DNA of 25,646 nucleotides from Deltaproteobacteria bacterium (GCA_005879255.1 VBKY01000150.1:1-25646), one strand, 5' to 3'; shown: positions 17,174-25,020, counted from the stretch's first letter. Made by a program: numbers and translations. The notes: generated by a model from the letters alone, not told the origin.

Positions 17174-17462
17174 CTACCGCTTTATTGCGTCGATCATCCC
17201 ATGCAAGTGGGCTGCCGCGCTTTCGACGCCATGATATTCGATGCTCTGAAGTTTGTGTTGTCCCGCCTCGCTTTCTGCAGAAACCACTGCACAACGGTGC
17301 ACATTTTCGAAATCGCCATAAGGGAGCTTATTCTTGCCTTCGTATGCGCGTGTTCCTCGGTTGGTGCTCGCTCCAGGCGTCCCTTTCGTCTCGTACAACC
17401 TTTCCCTGCTTGACGAGTTGTTGAGCATGGTTGAATGCTTTCTGATTTAACTTCGTGGCCAT
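17174..17462 (-). pseudogene. Broken conserved small protein (RDAWSEHQP type)
   Basis: From ATG 17462, with AGGAGG seven bases upstream, the frame reads MATKLNQKAFNHA, then GKVVRDERDAWSEHQP, the N-terminus of a conserved bacterial hypothetical family of about 115 residues (recalled). It then runs into a short nonsense tail ending at 17328. The C-terminal half continues in another frame: KLPYGDFENVHRC, VVSAESEAGQ and AAAHLHGMIDA, stopping at 17174. Relatives have about 35-40 residues between the two parts (including an EYGKW block), so an internal deletion has also broken the frame. Function unknown. Upstream of ALDH copy 2 on the same strand. Confidence 0.65.
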
Positions 17463-17627
17463 AATTCACCTCCTGTTTGGACCATTAGAGTTCGGTCTCG
17501 CGTTAAAGGTTTGCAGCGCTCAATCACGAATCGGTCACGACCGTTCCTGATAGCGAATGAAGTGATCGTAAAGCTGGATCGGATGATTGATAGGCAACGA
17601 CAAAGTCACCCACGGCGGCTTTCACGT

Positions 17628-18584
17628 CTATGTTATGTGCTCATCTGACGGCAACCGGGCGAGCATTTCCTCGGTTTCCGTTCGGTCAGGATAGGAAGTT
17701 TGCGCTCCATAGCGGGTCACGGAAACGTGGGCGGCAGCGGCGGCAAACCTCACGGCATCCAACAAACCCTGCCGCTCGAGCAACGCGACTGCCAATGCCG
17801 CGGCAAACACGTCGCCGGCACCGGTTGTGTCTACCACCTTCACGGGAGCCGGTCGAATTGCAATGGCGCTGTCGGGAGTCACTATGACGCAACCGCCCTG
17901 AGGCATTTTCATAAGAGCAACCTTGGTGCCGCGGCTGATTAGTGCGCGACCGGCGCGAAGCGCGTCTTCGATTGACTGCACAGCGATCCCGGTCAGCTGC
18001 TGCGCCTCGACGGGATTCGGAGTCACAAAATCGACTAAAGGAAACAATCGGTCGGACACTCGCTCGGCCGGCGACGGGTCCAAAATTATAGGGAACTTTC
18101 GATGCACGGCTGCGCGCGCGGCGCGCTCGACCGGATCGATTGAGATTGCGCAGTCAGCGACTAGAATAGAATCCGCAGCGGCTTTAGCCACCGCAGATGC
18201 GGCGTTCGCGGCCTCTTTCTCGGTCCAAACGTCATTTGCATTATGGGCGGCAATCATGGTCTTCTTCCCATCCGGAGTCACCACTATAGTTACGAAGCCC
18301 GTTGCCATGCCATGCACGCGCGATACCAACCGCAGGTCCAATGGCAGTTGCCGTAGCGGGTTGAGCGCCTGCTCGGCGAGATCGTCATCACCGACGTGCC
18401 CGATGAGCATTACAGGGGCACCGAGCCGGCGTGCCGCATAGGCTACGTTGGCGGCTTTCCCTCCCCCGAATCGCATAAAGTCGGTCACGAGAAAATCGTG
18501 ACCCGCTTCGGCCCAGCGTTCGGCTCGAACCTGAAAATCCGCATTGATGCTCCCGAGTGAAATGATTATGGGTGCGGATTCCAT
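17628..18584 (-). CDS. PfkB/ribokinase family carbohydrate kinase
   Basis: A 318-residue sugar or nucleoside kinase of the ribokinase/PfkB fold, transferring phosphate from ATP to a sugar hydroxyl. PfkB signature 1 is FGGGKAANVAYAARRLG (about 39-55). Signature 2 is DTTGAGDVFAAALAVAL with the catalytic base Asp258; DPSPAE and TPNPVEAQQLTG are typical of ribokinase-like members. The N-terminal GSINADF binds the sugar. Ribose is the likeliest substrate class, but this is not certain. The start ATG 18584 has no strong ribosome-binding site; it follows a possible small gene by 24 bases. Its product could feed the pentose phosphate pool used by phosphoketolase, which is inference from the neighbourhood. 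Confidence 0.88.
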   Translation of the reverse strand: MESAPIIISLGSINADFQVRAERWAEAGHDFLVTDFMRFGGGKAANVAYAARRLGAPVMLIGHVGDDDLAEQALNPLRQLPLDLRLVSRVHGMATGFVTIVVTPDGKKTMIAAHNANDVWTEKEAANAASAVAKAAADSILVADCAISIDPVERAARAAVHRKFPIILDPSPAERVSDRLFPLVDFVTPNPVEAQQLTGIAVQSIEDALRAGRALISRGTKVALMKMPQGGCVIVTPDSAIAIRPAPVKVVDTTGAGDVFAAALAVALLERQGLLDAVRFAAAAAHVSVTRYGAQTSYPDRTETEEMLARLPSDEHIT

Positions 18585-18607
18585 CGCCTGAGAGTGAAGC
18601 GCAAGGC

Positions 18608-18850
18608 CTATGCCACCTGCAACCTTCTATCTTCGACGTTAGGCCACCAAAAAAACCGTTGTTTCCAGGGGGCCGAACCTTCGTAAATTCGCGGATTCTC
18701 GTAACGAACCTCCGCGATGAGGATGCTATAGAGATGCGCATCATTTTCCGGCTTCGTAGGCAACTTCCACGATTCGAGAACTCCCGAAACGTCAAAATGA
18801 CGAAGATCGTTTTTCGATTCCTTCAGTCGAAATGGCTCGGTTTGAGACAA
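18608..18850 (-). CDS. Possible small hypothetical protein, 80 aa
   Basis: An 80-codon frame from TTG 18850 to TAG 18608 contains FDVSGVLESWKLPTKPEND, AEVRYENPRIYEGS and FFWWPNVEDRRLQVA. The composition is protein-like and the frame ends 24 bases before the kinase start. Against it: a rare TTG start with no ribosome-binding site, and a stop close upstream. It may be the 3' remnant of a longer gene. I do not recognise the family. Confidence 0.3.
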   Translation of the reverse strand: MSQTEPFRLKESKNDLRHFDVSGVLESWKLPTKPENDAHLYSILIAEVRYENPRIYEGSAPWKQRFFWWPNVEDRRLQVA

Positions 18851-19215
18851 TCTAATGACTCAGGACTCTGCGCAATCCGCCGGCGCCGGAGTTTTTTAAA
18901 CCGACCTCTTCGATTCCTTCACCAGATAGCTTCAGTGGATCAAAATCCTGCCTTGTCCTTTGTGTCGATCGTGGAAGTTTGAGTTTCTCCTGCTTTCGGT
19001 GAGTTCTCCGTACCGCTCGGTATTTCTGCTGGTTTTCTCACATGTAAACGGAAACATGGAAATATAAATTGCCAAGTAAACTTGCACCGGACCCTGATCC
19101 CCAGCGGGAAACTGCGGTGGATCCCTGCCGATTGTATCGTGGCCGCTCCAGTTGTTTAATGCAAAAGGAGGCACATGATGGCCTGATGAGGCTGTCCGAA
19201 AGGAGGCTTTGATCC
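18851..19215. other. Gap upstream of the CHAD gene
   Basis: I see no gene. Just before the CHAD start are two strong ribosome-binding sites: AAAAGGAGG before ATGATGGCCTGATGA (a three-codon mini-frame near 19174) and AAAGGAGG before the CHAD ATG at 19216. The mini-frame could affect translation of CHAD, but there is no further evidence. Confidence 0.35.
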
Positions 19216-20175
19216 ATGTCATTTTGCTTGATGGCGGACGAATCGGTGGAAGATGGAATCAAGCGGATTGTGAGTAAAGAAATTGCTCAAGCGATCAAGG
19301 AAATTGACAACCCGAGATTGAAGCGGAGCGAAGCCATCCACGAAGTCCGAAAACACTGCAAGAAAATCCGCAGTGTGCTCAGACTCGTAAGACCGCAATT
19401 CGAAGAGACTTATCAGTTTGAAAACGCGTGGTTTCGCGATACGGCAAAGGGGATTGCCGAGCTGCGGGACGCCGAAGCCATAATCGAGACCTACGATAGC
19501 CTGCTCGACAAGTTCAACGATCAAGTCGACCGGCGCGCTTTTGCGCCGATTCGCCGGGCATTGACCCTTCGACAGAAAAAGATCATCGAAGAGACCGGAG
19601 ACTTGAATCAAAAACTCAAAGAGCTTCGTGCCCGCATGGATAAGGCGGCCGGACGGGTCGCGGATTGGAAACTAAAGGTGGACGGATTCGACGGTATCGA
19701 AGGGGGGCTCGTCGCGACTTATCGCCTGGCGCGAAAGACAATGACCGCGGCCTACGGCGACCCGACCGCGGAGAATTTTCACGAATGGCGAAAGCAAGCC
19801 AAGTATCACGGTTATCATATGAGATTGCTGCGCGAGTTGTGGAAACCGGTCATGCGCTCGCTTGAGAAGGAGGCAGATGAGCTGTCGGACTTGCTGGGCG
19901 ACGACCACAACCTCGACGTCCTTCACAAGACTCTGCTCAAATCTCCCAACAAATACGGCAAAAAACGGGATATCCAGGTGCTACTTGGTTTGATCGACCG
20001 GAGGAGCGCCGAGCTAAGGGTGGAGGCCAAAACAATCGGCGGAAGAATCTTTGCGGAAAAACCGAAGGCTTTCGGTCGTCGCTTCAGGGTCTATTGGGAA
20101 GTTTGCCGGTCCGAGGTCGAGCTTCCCTCGAAAAAACTGACCGAAGAGCCTGGCGTCGTCACTGCGGCCGCATGA
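19216..20175 (+). CDS. CHAD domain protein
   Basis: A 319-residue helical protein of the CHAD family (conserved histidine alpha-helical domain). Conserved His/Lys/Arg clusters are present: EAIHEVRKHCKKIRSVLRLV (about 41-60), FHEWRKQAKYHGYHMRLL (about 193-210) and LSDLLGDDHNLDVL (about 226-239). CHAD proteins bind polyphosphate through this basic channel and are found on polyphosphate granules in other bacteria. The start ATG 19216 has AAAGGAGG upstream; an alternative Met is seven codons in. It is convergent with, and overlaps by 17 bases, a CYTH gene. CHAD and CYTH are often fused or adjacent, so a joint role in polyphosphate or triphosphate metabolism is likely. Confidence 0.9.
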   Translation: MSFCLMADESVEDGIKRIVSKEIAQAIKEIDNPRLKRSEAIHEVRKHCKKIRSVLRLVRPQFEETYQFENAWFRDTAKGIAELRDAEAIIETYDSLLDKFNDQVDRRAFAPIRRALTLRQKKIIEETGDLNQKLKELRARMDKAAGRVADWKLKVDGFDGIEGGLVATYRLARKTMTAAYGDPTAENFHEWRKQAKYHGYHMRLLRELWKPVMRSLEKEADELSDLLGDDHNLDVLHKTLLKSPNKYGKKRDIQVLLGLIDRRSAELRVEAKTIGGRIFAEKPKAFGRRFRVYWEVCRSEVELPSKKLTEEPGVVTAAA

Positions 20176-20659
20176 CTCCGTCCTTCGGAGCGCCTTTTTT
20201 GGCCAAGTTCTGGTTCTTAAAGCGGAGGTCCTCGGTTACTTCGTCGCCGAACCAATCCGGAGGCTCGAATTCTTCGCTTTTCTCCCGTGAGGGAAACTCG
20301 ACTTCGGCAAGCACCAGACCTTCCAGATTTCCCCGAAATACGTTGAGCTCGATTTTTTGGCCCGCGTCGTCGATTTGGTAACGGATTTTCTCAATCCTTC
20401 GACCTTCGGTGGCCGGCCATAGCGTATTGAATTGATCCTGACTCAATGCGATTTCCAATTCCCTGCGTTGCAAACGTCCGCTGCCCTTAAAAGTTTCGAA
20501 ATAGCGATCGCCAATTTTCCGCAACCGCACCTCGGCGCCAGTGACATCGATCGCAAGGTAACCCTGGACGATATTTTCGGAAGGGTATTGCTCGATATTT
20601 TTTGGCACCTGCCGCACTTTAAAAACTCTCTCGATTTCTTCGTTTTTCTGCTCGGGCAT
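20159..20659 (-). CDS. CYTH domain (triphosphate tunnel) protein
   Basis: A 166-residue single-domain CYTH protein, similar in size to short tripolyphosphatases such as NeuTTM. The signature at residues 8-12 is EIERV instead of the standard EIERK (ExExK), so the conserved lysine is Val. Other tunnel residues look present: VRLRK (44-48), ETFKGSG (55-61), RELEI (66-70) and LAEVEF (117-122). The family hydrolyses tripolyphosphate or makes cAMP from ATP in some members; the small size and CHAD neighbour favour triphosphate or polyphosphate hydrolysis. Loss of the lysine may lower or change activity. The start ATG 20659 has only a weak ribosome-binding site. Confidence 0.88.
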   Translation of the reverse strand: MPEQKNEEIERVFKVRQVPKNIEQYPSENIVQGYLAIDVTGAEVRLRKIGDRYFETFKGSGRLQRRELEIALSQDQFNTLWPATEGRRIEKIRYQIDDAGQKIELNVFRGNLEGLVLAEVEFPSREKSEEFEPPDWFGDEVTEDLRFKNQNLAKKGAPKDGVMRPQ

Positions 20660-21110
20660 GCGGGTCCACCGCTCAACGATACGGTCTTCTCAATTTTATG
20701 ACATTCTTACGTTGCGAACACTATAGCGAAAAGGACCATTGGTTAAACTTCGGCGTTTACCATTAAGCTGATTCATTCAGACGAACACAGCATGTGGCTT
20801 CTCCGTTCTTTTTCGATTCTCTTCCTGTGTTGCTGAGTGCCCGAACACCCTGGAGACAAAATTTTCCGCTGAACGAAATCGATATTTCCACGGCGATTTT
20901 TTTTGGGAACGCCGGCTTCGACATGCGCCCCGCCATCGCATGGGGAAGGTTTGCTGATCAAGCCACGCTAGATAGGAGGTTTAGATTACATTTGCTTTGC
21001 GCTCTACATTCCTGCGCTGTCATTAAAATTTTGAAATCACACTGACTCATGACGTAGGAACGATCATGGCCGTCAAGATCCTTATTTATAGAAAAATCAA
21101 ACCGGAAAGT
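20660..21110. other. Gap with no supported gene
   Basis: Short frames on both strands are open, but none has a good ribosome-binding site or family resemblance. A plus frame at 21066 reads MAVKILIYRKIKPESLRG and stops; its start resembles small antibiotic-biosynthesis-monooxygenase-like proteins and may be a relic. The region between the CYTH start and the DUF5676 remnant is AT-richer than its surroundings. Confidence 0.4.
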
Positions 21111-21112
21111 CT

Positions 21113-21382
21113 TAGAGGCTAAAGTTAAGCCAAACCGCCTTTGCCAATTCAATCGCTATATTAACGGGAGCTTTCTATCTACTTCTTTATTTGATCAACT
21201 TGGTTGCACCTGGATTGTTCAGGTTTCTGTTTAACGCTCAGTTTCTAGGTGCTGATGTGGCCTCTTTGCTTCCGAAAGAATTTGACGCGGGGAATTTTAT
21301 CGTTACCTTGGTTTTGATGGTTATCACTGCTTGGATTTTTGGCTACGTGTGGGCCTGGCTGTATAATCGCTTAGCAAAGTAG
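21113..21382 (+). pseudogene. DUF5676-like small membrane protein without a clear start
   Basis: The frame ending at TAG 21382 reads TAFANSIAILTGAFYLL near its beginning, then FRFLFNAQFLGADVASLLP, and ends ITAWIFGYVWAWLYNRLAK. This is the pattern of DUF5676 two-helix membrane proteins: two hydrophobic segments around a loop containing LFNAQF. The frame is open from about 21113 after a stop, but contains no ATG or GTG before the first helix. The first usable start (TTG 21191) lies inside that helix. The expected MKL-type start appears to read CTAAAGTTA. So either a non-standard start is used or the start codon is lost. The family often occurs with metal or stress genes; its function is not known. 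Confidence 0.5.
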
Positions 21383-21466
21383 GAGAGTTCCTTTAATCTG
21401 TGTTTTTTGTTTCAGTCGTCCTGAAGCTCTCGCCAAGGACAGCGCGCGGTCGTTTCTCTCAGAGAT

Positions 21467-21640
21467 ATGGCCAAGAAGAAATTCAAGCCGGAGGATGTCG
21501 CGGCTGGGCGGTACGTGGAGGCTTATGTTTCTTTCCTTGAAGTATGTGGAGCGGATTCATGACGATGCCAAGGGCCCTGCCCGGCGTCACTCACAAGAAT
21601 CCGACAAGGCCGAGGGTTGCACAAAAGAAGAAAGTGTTGA
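21467..21640 (+). pseudogene. C-terminal remnant of a DUF6448-like protein
   Basis: One frame from 21467 reads MAKKKFKPEDVAAGRYVEAY then VSFL and goes out of frame, stopping at 21562. The next frame continues KYVERIHDDAKGPARRH. Joined, these resemble the C-terminus of DUF6448 proteins, where a YVEAYV block is followed by HYVERI and AAK. The upstream two thirds are gone and a frameshift lies near 21540. It runs without a stop into the hemerythrin-like fragment's frame. Assignment is from memory and moderately sure. Confidence 0.45.
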
Positions 21641-21656
21641 AGCCGGAGGTGTAAAT

Positions 21657-21905
21657 ATGACATTCATAATCCCGAGCTCATTAAAGCTGGAACACGAAGA
21701 GTTTCATGCGGAACTCGTCAAAGCGACTCGAGCGGGTGGCAGGGTGGGAGACGCGGCGAAGGCTGTCGCGAAAGTTCTTCATGAGCACTTTGTGAAAGAG
21801 GAAGAATTCGCGCTCCCTCCTCTTGGGCTATTATCCGGGTTAAGAGAGTTGCTTCTTCGAAGCGTTGATCGGCTCATTCATCCAAATAATGAGACGGCAC
21901 TCTGA
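21657..21905 (+). pseudogene. Truncated hemerythrin-like protein
   Basis: From ATG 21657 (GGAGG seven bases upstream) the frame reads MTFIIPSSLKLEHEEFHAEL, KAVAKVLHEHFVKEEEFALPP and LGLLSGL, the N-terminal half of a conserved hemerythrin-domain family of about 150-190 residues. Iron-type ligands His14, His18, His48 and the HFVKEEE block are visible. After about residue 62 the sequence becomes unrelated, and the frame ends at TGA 21905 with 82 residues. The second helix pair needed for a full four-helix di-iron bundle is missing, so it is probably non-functional. Its 3' end overlaps the convergent oxidoreductase gene by 28 bases, suggesting that a deletion fused the two. Confidence 0.6.
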
Positions 21906-23260
21906 AGCGCTTCGGCCAGGGTCGGATGAATGTGAATGGCGTCGCGCATCACCGTGTAAGGCGCTCCGGCGTTCATCAGTTCAACATAAAGGTGGACCAG
22001 TTCTGCTGCTTCGGTGGCCAGCACGGTCGCTCCAAGGATGCAACCCGTCTCTGCGTCGATGATGACTTTGATGAAACCTTCCGAGTCGCCGAGATCTCTG
22101 GCCTTGCCGTTTTTCCTCATCTCAAACCGCGCGATTTTGATCTGCTTGCCCGCTGCACGCGCCTCGCGCTCGGTCATGCCGACACGACCAAGCTCCGGAT
22201 CGGTGAAGATCGCGTATGGCACTATCCGGTCTGTGGTGCGAGAGCCGTCCCCCACCATCTGGGACATCAATATCCGGTAATCGTCCCATGAGGTGTGAGT
22301 GAACATCGGGCCTCCACGTATATCGCCGGCCACCCAGACACCTTCAACGTTGGTCGCCAGCCGCTTATTCGCCTCCACAATACCTTTGCTGGAAACTTTT
22401 ACGCCGATTGTCTCCAGACCCAGATCGTCTGTGTTTGGCTTGCGCCCTGCGGCGACAAACAGATGCGACGCCTCGATATCAGCCGTGCCATCGCTTCCTT
22501 CAAGAGTTAGTCTTATGCCCTTTTCCTTACGGTCGGCGCGCCGGACCTGGGTATTCAGGCAAAACTCGACAGCCTCCGCTTCGAGCAACCGCTTGAGATC
22601 TTCGGCAATGTCTTTGTCCTCATGGCCGGTAATTTGATCCGACTCTTCGATCACCGTCACGGCGCTGCCCATCCGGCGATATAACTGGCTCATCTCAAGC
22701 CCGATATAGCCGCCGCCGATGATCGCAAGGCGCTCTGGAAGCTCGGTTCTCTCGATCCAGTTCTCCGCATCGATGAAATCAATGCCGTCCAAGCCCTCAA
22801 TCGCGGGGATCAAGCTACGCGTCCCGGTATCAATCACGATCTCTCCGGCCGTCACCGCCCCGTGGCCGATGCGCACGCGGAATCCGTTTTCGTCACGGCC
22901 TTCGACGCGAGCGTGGCCCCTCAGCAAGCAGGGGTTTTCAGAATTCTCGAAGCCTTGTTCGAGGCTTCTGCGCAAGTCGACCACGATGTCCTTCGCGCGC
23001 TTGAGCACAGCCGGAAAATCGACCTCGATGGTCGAGATCTTCAACCCGAACTCGGCGCCGCGCCGCGCCAGATGTGCCACACGACCCGAAGCGATCGCAG
23101 CTTTTGTAGGGATGCAGCCGAAGTTCACACACGAGCCGCCGAGGTGTTTTCGCTCCGCGAGCCCCATGCGCCGGCCCGCGTTGGCGAGACCATAAGCCAG
23201 CGGGATGCCGGCCTGACCGCCGCCGATCACCAACACGTCGTACTTGGCGTTTCTCGCCAT
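21878..23260 (-). CDS. Class I flavin disulfide oxidoreductase (MerA/LpdA-like, not MerA)
   Basis: A 460-residue FAD/NAD(P) pyridine nucleotide-disulfide oxidoreductase. FAD binding is IGGGQAGIPLA (about 12-22). The redox-active disulfide is GGSCVNFGCIPTKA (Cys44, Cys49). The NAD(P) motif is IIGGGYIGLEM, the second FAD motif is GVWVAGDIRGG, and the C-terminal HIHPTLAEAL carries the partner histidine of the active site. The start ATG 23260 has GGGAG about nine bases upstream. The C-terminal cysteine pair and N-terminal heavy-metal domain of mercuric reductase are absent, so mercury reduction is unlikely; a general disulfide or quinone reductase is more plausible. It is followed by debris and preceded closely by a FrnE-like DsbA, forming a thiol-redox pair. 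Confidence 0.9.
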   Translation of the reverse strand: MARNAKYDVLVIGGGQAGIPLAYGLANAGRRMGLAERKHLGGSCVNFGCIPTKAAIASGRVAHLARRGAEFGLKISTIEVDFPAVLKRAKDIVVDLRRSLEQGFENSENPCLLRGHARVEGRDENGFRVRIGHGAVTAGEIVIDTGTRSLIPAIEGLDGIDFIDAENWIERTELPERLAIIGGGYIGLEMSQLYRRMGSAVTVIEESDQITGHEDKDIAEDLKRLLEAEAVEFCLNTQVRRADRKEKGIRLTLEGSDGTADIEASHLFVAAGRKPNTDDLGLETIGVKVSSKGIVEANKRLATNVEGVWVAGDIRGGPMFTHTSWDDYRILMSQMVGDGSRTTDRIVPYAIFTDPELGRVGMTEREARAAGKQIKIARFEMRKNGKARDLGDSEGFIKVIIDAETGCILGATVLATEAAELVHLYVELMNAGAPYTVMRDAIHIHPTLAEALQSAVSLFG

Positions 23261-23314
23261 AACTGTTTTCTCCCGGGAACGCAAAGATTGCCACTGCTGT
23301 TCTTCATAAAGCGC

Positions 23315-23995
23315 TCACATAGACAGAATTGCCGCGGTTTTGGTCTGACGCTGAAGCTCCTGTTCACTTCTACTCACGTCCAGCGCGCGCTCGAACGCGG
23401 CTCTAACAACCTCGTAGGGCCGCGCTCCGCGAATGACTTCTGCTTCTCCGAGCGGTTCATCGATCCGGCTAACCATTATAGTCGGTACCGCCGTGATGCC
23501 GAGTTCTGCCGCTTTACGCTCATCGTGAAGAACACGTTCGCGGTAGGTCCCTTGCTCCAGCGCTGCCCGCAATTCCTTGCGATCCAAGCCAATCGCAGTT
23601 CCAATCTCTATGAGAACATCTATACTGTCGAGGTCATGGCCATCCTCAAAGAAAGCTTTGAACAGAGCCTGATGCGCCTCTTCAAATCGGCCCTCCTCCC
23701 GAGCAAATTCCGCTAACTCCAGGGCCCTGCGGCTGCGCGGCTGGACCGGGGGAAGCCGTAGCGTCATCCCCTGTTGCCGCGCCATTGGGTAGACGGCTCG
23801 ATTCCAAACGGAATGCAGATACTCGCCATCGGGATCAAGCGTTGGAACTGGCGCCGGTCTGAGTTCGAAAGCACGCCACTCTAGATCGACTGCCTCGCCA
23901 TACTCCTGACGAATGCGTTCGAGTAAGGGCTCTGCCAAATAACAGAAAGGGCAGACGTAATCACTCCAGACGGTTATCCGAACTTTCCGTGCCAT
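23315..23995 (-). CDS. DsbA/FrnE family thiol oxidoreductase
   Basis: A 226-residue cytoplasmic DsbA-like protein of the FrnE group, with a thioredoxin fold carrying a helical insertion. The active site is DYVCPFCYLAEP (Cys15-Pro-Phe-Cys18). The cis-proline loop is ITAVPTIMV near residue 170, and there is no signal peptide. FrnE proteins act as disulfide isomerases or oxidoreductases, and in Deinococcus they support oxidative stress resistance; they were first named from polyketide pathways. The gene overlaps the upstream DUF4396 gene by 22 bases and precedes the flavin oxidoreductase, which might recycle it. The start is ATG 23995. Confidence 0.9.
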   Translation of the reverse strand: MARKVRITVWSDYVCPFCYLAEPLLERIRQEYGEAVDLEWRAFELRPAPVPTLDPDGEYLHSVWNRAVYPMARQQGMTLRLPPVQPRSRRALELAEFAREEGRFEEAHQALFKAFFEDGHDLDSIDVLIEIGTAIGLDRKELRAALEQGTYRERVLHDERKAAELGITAVPTIMVSRIDEPLGEAEVIRGARPYEVVRAAFERALDVSRSEQELQRQTKTAAILSM

Positions 23996-24498
23996 TGCTT
24001 ATGCTCCACTGAGTGGGCGCCTAATGTGTGGTGACCATGATGTTTGTGCACCAGCGCGTGACCTCGGCCACGAGCAATCAGCCAGCGGTTAACGGGAAAA
24101 GCGGCAATCCCAGCGAGATTAAGCGAGACGATGAGGCTGCCCCAGAACAGCGGCTCAGTGAGCCCGGCATCCATCGCGCCGGGGATGACGAGCATCACAG
24201 CGTTGTCAACGATCTCCATGATCGTGATGGAGAGCGTATCCGACGCCAAGGCGAGCGAGAGAGCCGCGCTGAATCCCAGGCCCGCACGCAGCAGCGGCAG
24301 CAATGTCAAGAGGTAACCAAACGCGTAAGCGAGCACAGCCGCGACCGTGACCGACGCCATGTTATCCCATCCCAACGAGCTGGCGATCACCATGCCGAGC
24401 AGCTCGCCGATCGAACAGCCAGTAAGACAATGAACGGTAGCGCTTAGCGCGAGACGATTCACGAAAAATTGATTCGTGCTTTGCGATGCGTGATCCAT
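23974..24498 (-). CDS. DUF4396 family membrane protein
   Basis: A 174-residue membrane protein with about four helices and the DUF4396 pattern: TVHCLTGCSIGELLGMVI (about 21-38), LLPLLRAGLGF, ALASDTLSITIMEIVDNAVM (about 83-102), IPGAMDAGLTEPLFWGSL and FPVNRWLIARGRGHALVH. The intramembrane Cys, Asp, Glu and Asn residues and the His-rich C-terminus (HKHHGHH) suggest metal, perhaps copper, binding. Function is not established. The start ATG 24498 lies near the duplicated reductase fragment. It is the first gene of a likely operon with the DsbA-like and flavin oxidoreductase genes. Confidence 0.85.
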   Translation of the reverse strand: MDHASQSTNQFFVNRLALSATVHCLTGCSIGELLGMVIASSLGWDNMASVTVAAVLAYAFGYLLTLLPLLRAGLGFSAALSLALASDTLSITIMEIVDNAVMLVIPGAMDAGLTEPLFWGSLIVSLNLAGIAAFPVNRWLIARGRGHALVHKHHGHHTLGAHSVEHKQWHGKFG

Positions 24499-24504
24499 CG
24501 CTAC

Positions 24505-24705
24505 CGGGCCGCCTTATCATCGGTTCAAAGTTCGGGGAGCGGGTAGCCGGCGGCCAGGAGCCGTCGCGCCATCCGATTGCCCATTGTGCCCAACCCGATA
24601 AACCCAACACGTCTCTCTTTGATTGTCGTCACCGCGATTCCTCCGTAGATGGTCCAGCCCCTCCGTTTTCTTGTTATGTGAAGGGAGCAACAGCTATGCC
24701 AGCAG
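24505..24705. repeat. Segmental duplicate of 10410-11459 with internal deletion
   Basis: The block from GGGCCGCCTT (24506) to TATGCCAGCAG (24705) matches the two ends of the 10410-11459 region almost base for base, including the upstream promoter-proximal sequence of the reductase gene. Further out, 24872-24895 matches 11663-11686 with three mismatches. This indicates that a longer segment was duplicated and eroded. Confidence 0.8.
24525..24632 (-). pseudogene. Internally deleted copy of the 3-hydroxyisobutyrate dehydrogenase gene
   Basis: From GTG 24632 (GGAGG upstream) the frame reads MTTIKERRVGFIGLGTMGNR, then MARRLLAAGYPL, and jumps directly to PEL-stop. Compared with the intact gene at 10424-11386 it keeps the first 32 codons and the last three, with about 855 bases removed. 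Flanking DNA is nearly identical on both sides: 24522-24536 matches 10421-10435, and 24537-24705 matches 11291-11459. The junction falls at short GC-rich similar stretches. The 35-residue product is too short to be an enzyme. Confidence 0.85.
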
Positions 24706-24894
24706 GGGAAAAAAATTGTCGAACTTAACAAAAGACTCGCTTCAGATGCGCCAACCATTCCATCTTACTGTTTCGTAAAAGCGGCTGGATCAACGAAAGA
24801 AAAATCGGGAGTTTGCCTAGCTGAAAAGCAGCCAAATTACGCGACGATCAAATCAAGTCAGCGCGCTTACTGCTCGCGAGAACCCGCAAATTTA

Positions 24895-25005
24895 CTATAG
24901 CTCGCGGAACACATTGAAAAGATGCGGGCCCACTCTCGCTGTCGCCCGCAGCGCACCGTCCTCGACCATAATCGCGGCCTTTAATCCTTTAAGATCTTCC
25001 ATCAT
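24895..25005 (-). pseudogene. N-terminal fragment of a DJ-1/PfpI gene
   Basis: A 36-codon frame from ATG 25005 reads MMEDLKGLKAAIMVEDG, resembling the first residues of the intact DJ-1/PfpI protein (LQGVKVAILVEDG). It then changes to unrelated ALRATARVGPHLF and stops at TAG 24895. The catalytic Glu and Cys regions are absent. It lies 15 bases after the upstream gene's stop. With the deleted reductase copy next to it, this looks like a decayed second copy of the 9684-11386 gene pair, though in a different order. Confidence 0.5.
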
Positions 25006-25020
25006 TTATTTTTCAAATGC

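Noticed and set aside
17514..17616. Short minus frame reading HPIQLYDHFIRYQERS
   Set aside because: Only about 27 codons with no start codon or ribosome-binding site; possibly a gene tail, but no family could be named.
20794..21045. Plus-strand 83-codon frame
   Set aside because: Composition is not protein-like for this genome, there is no ribosome-binding site, and the region is AT-rich intergenic DNA.
21878..23260. Mercuric reductase (merA)
   Set aside because: It lacks the C-terminal cysteine pair, the N-terminal heavy-metal domain and any mer neighbours.
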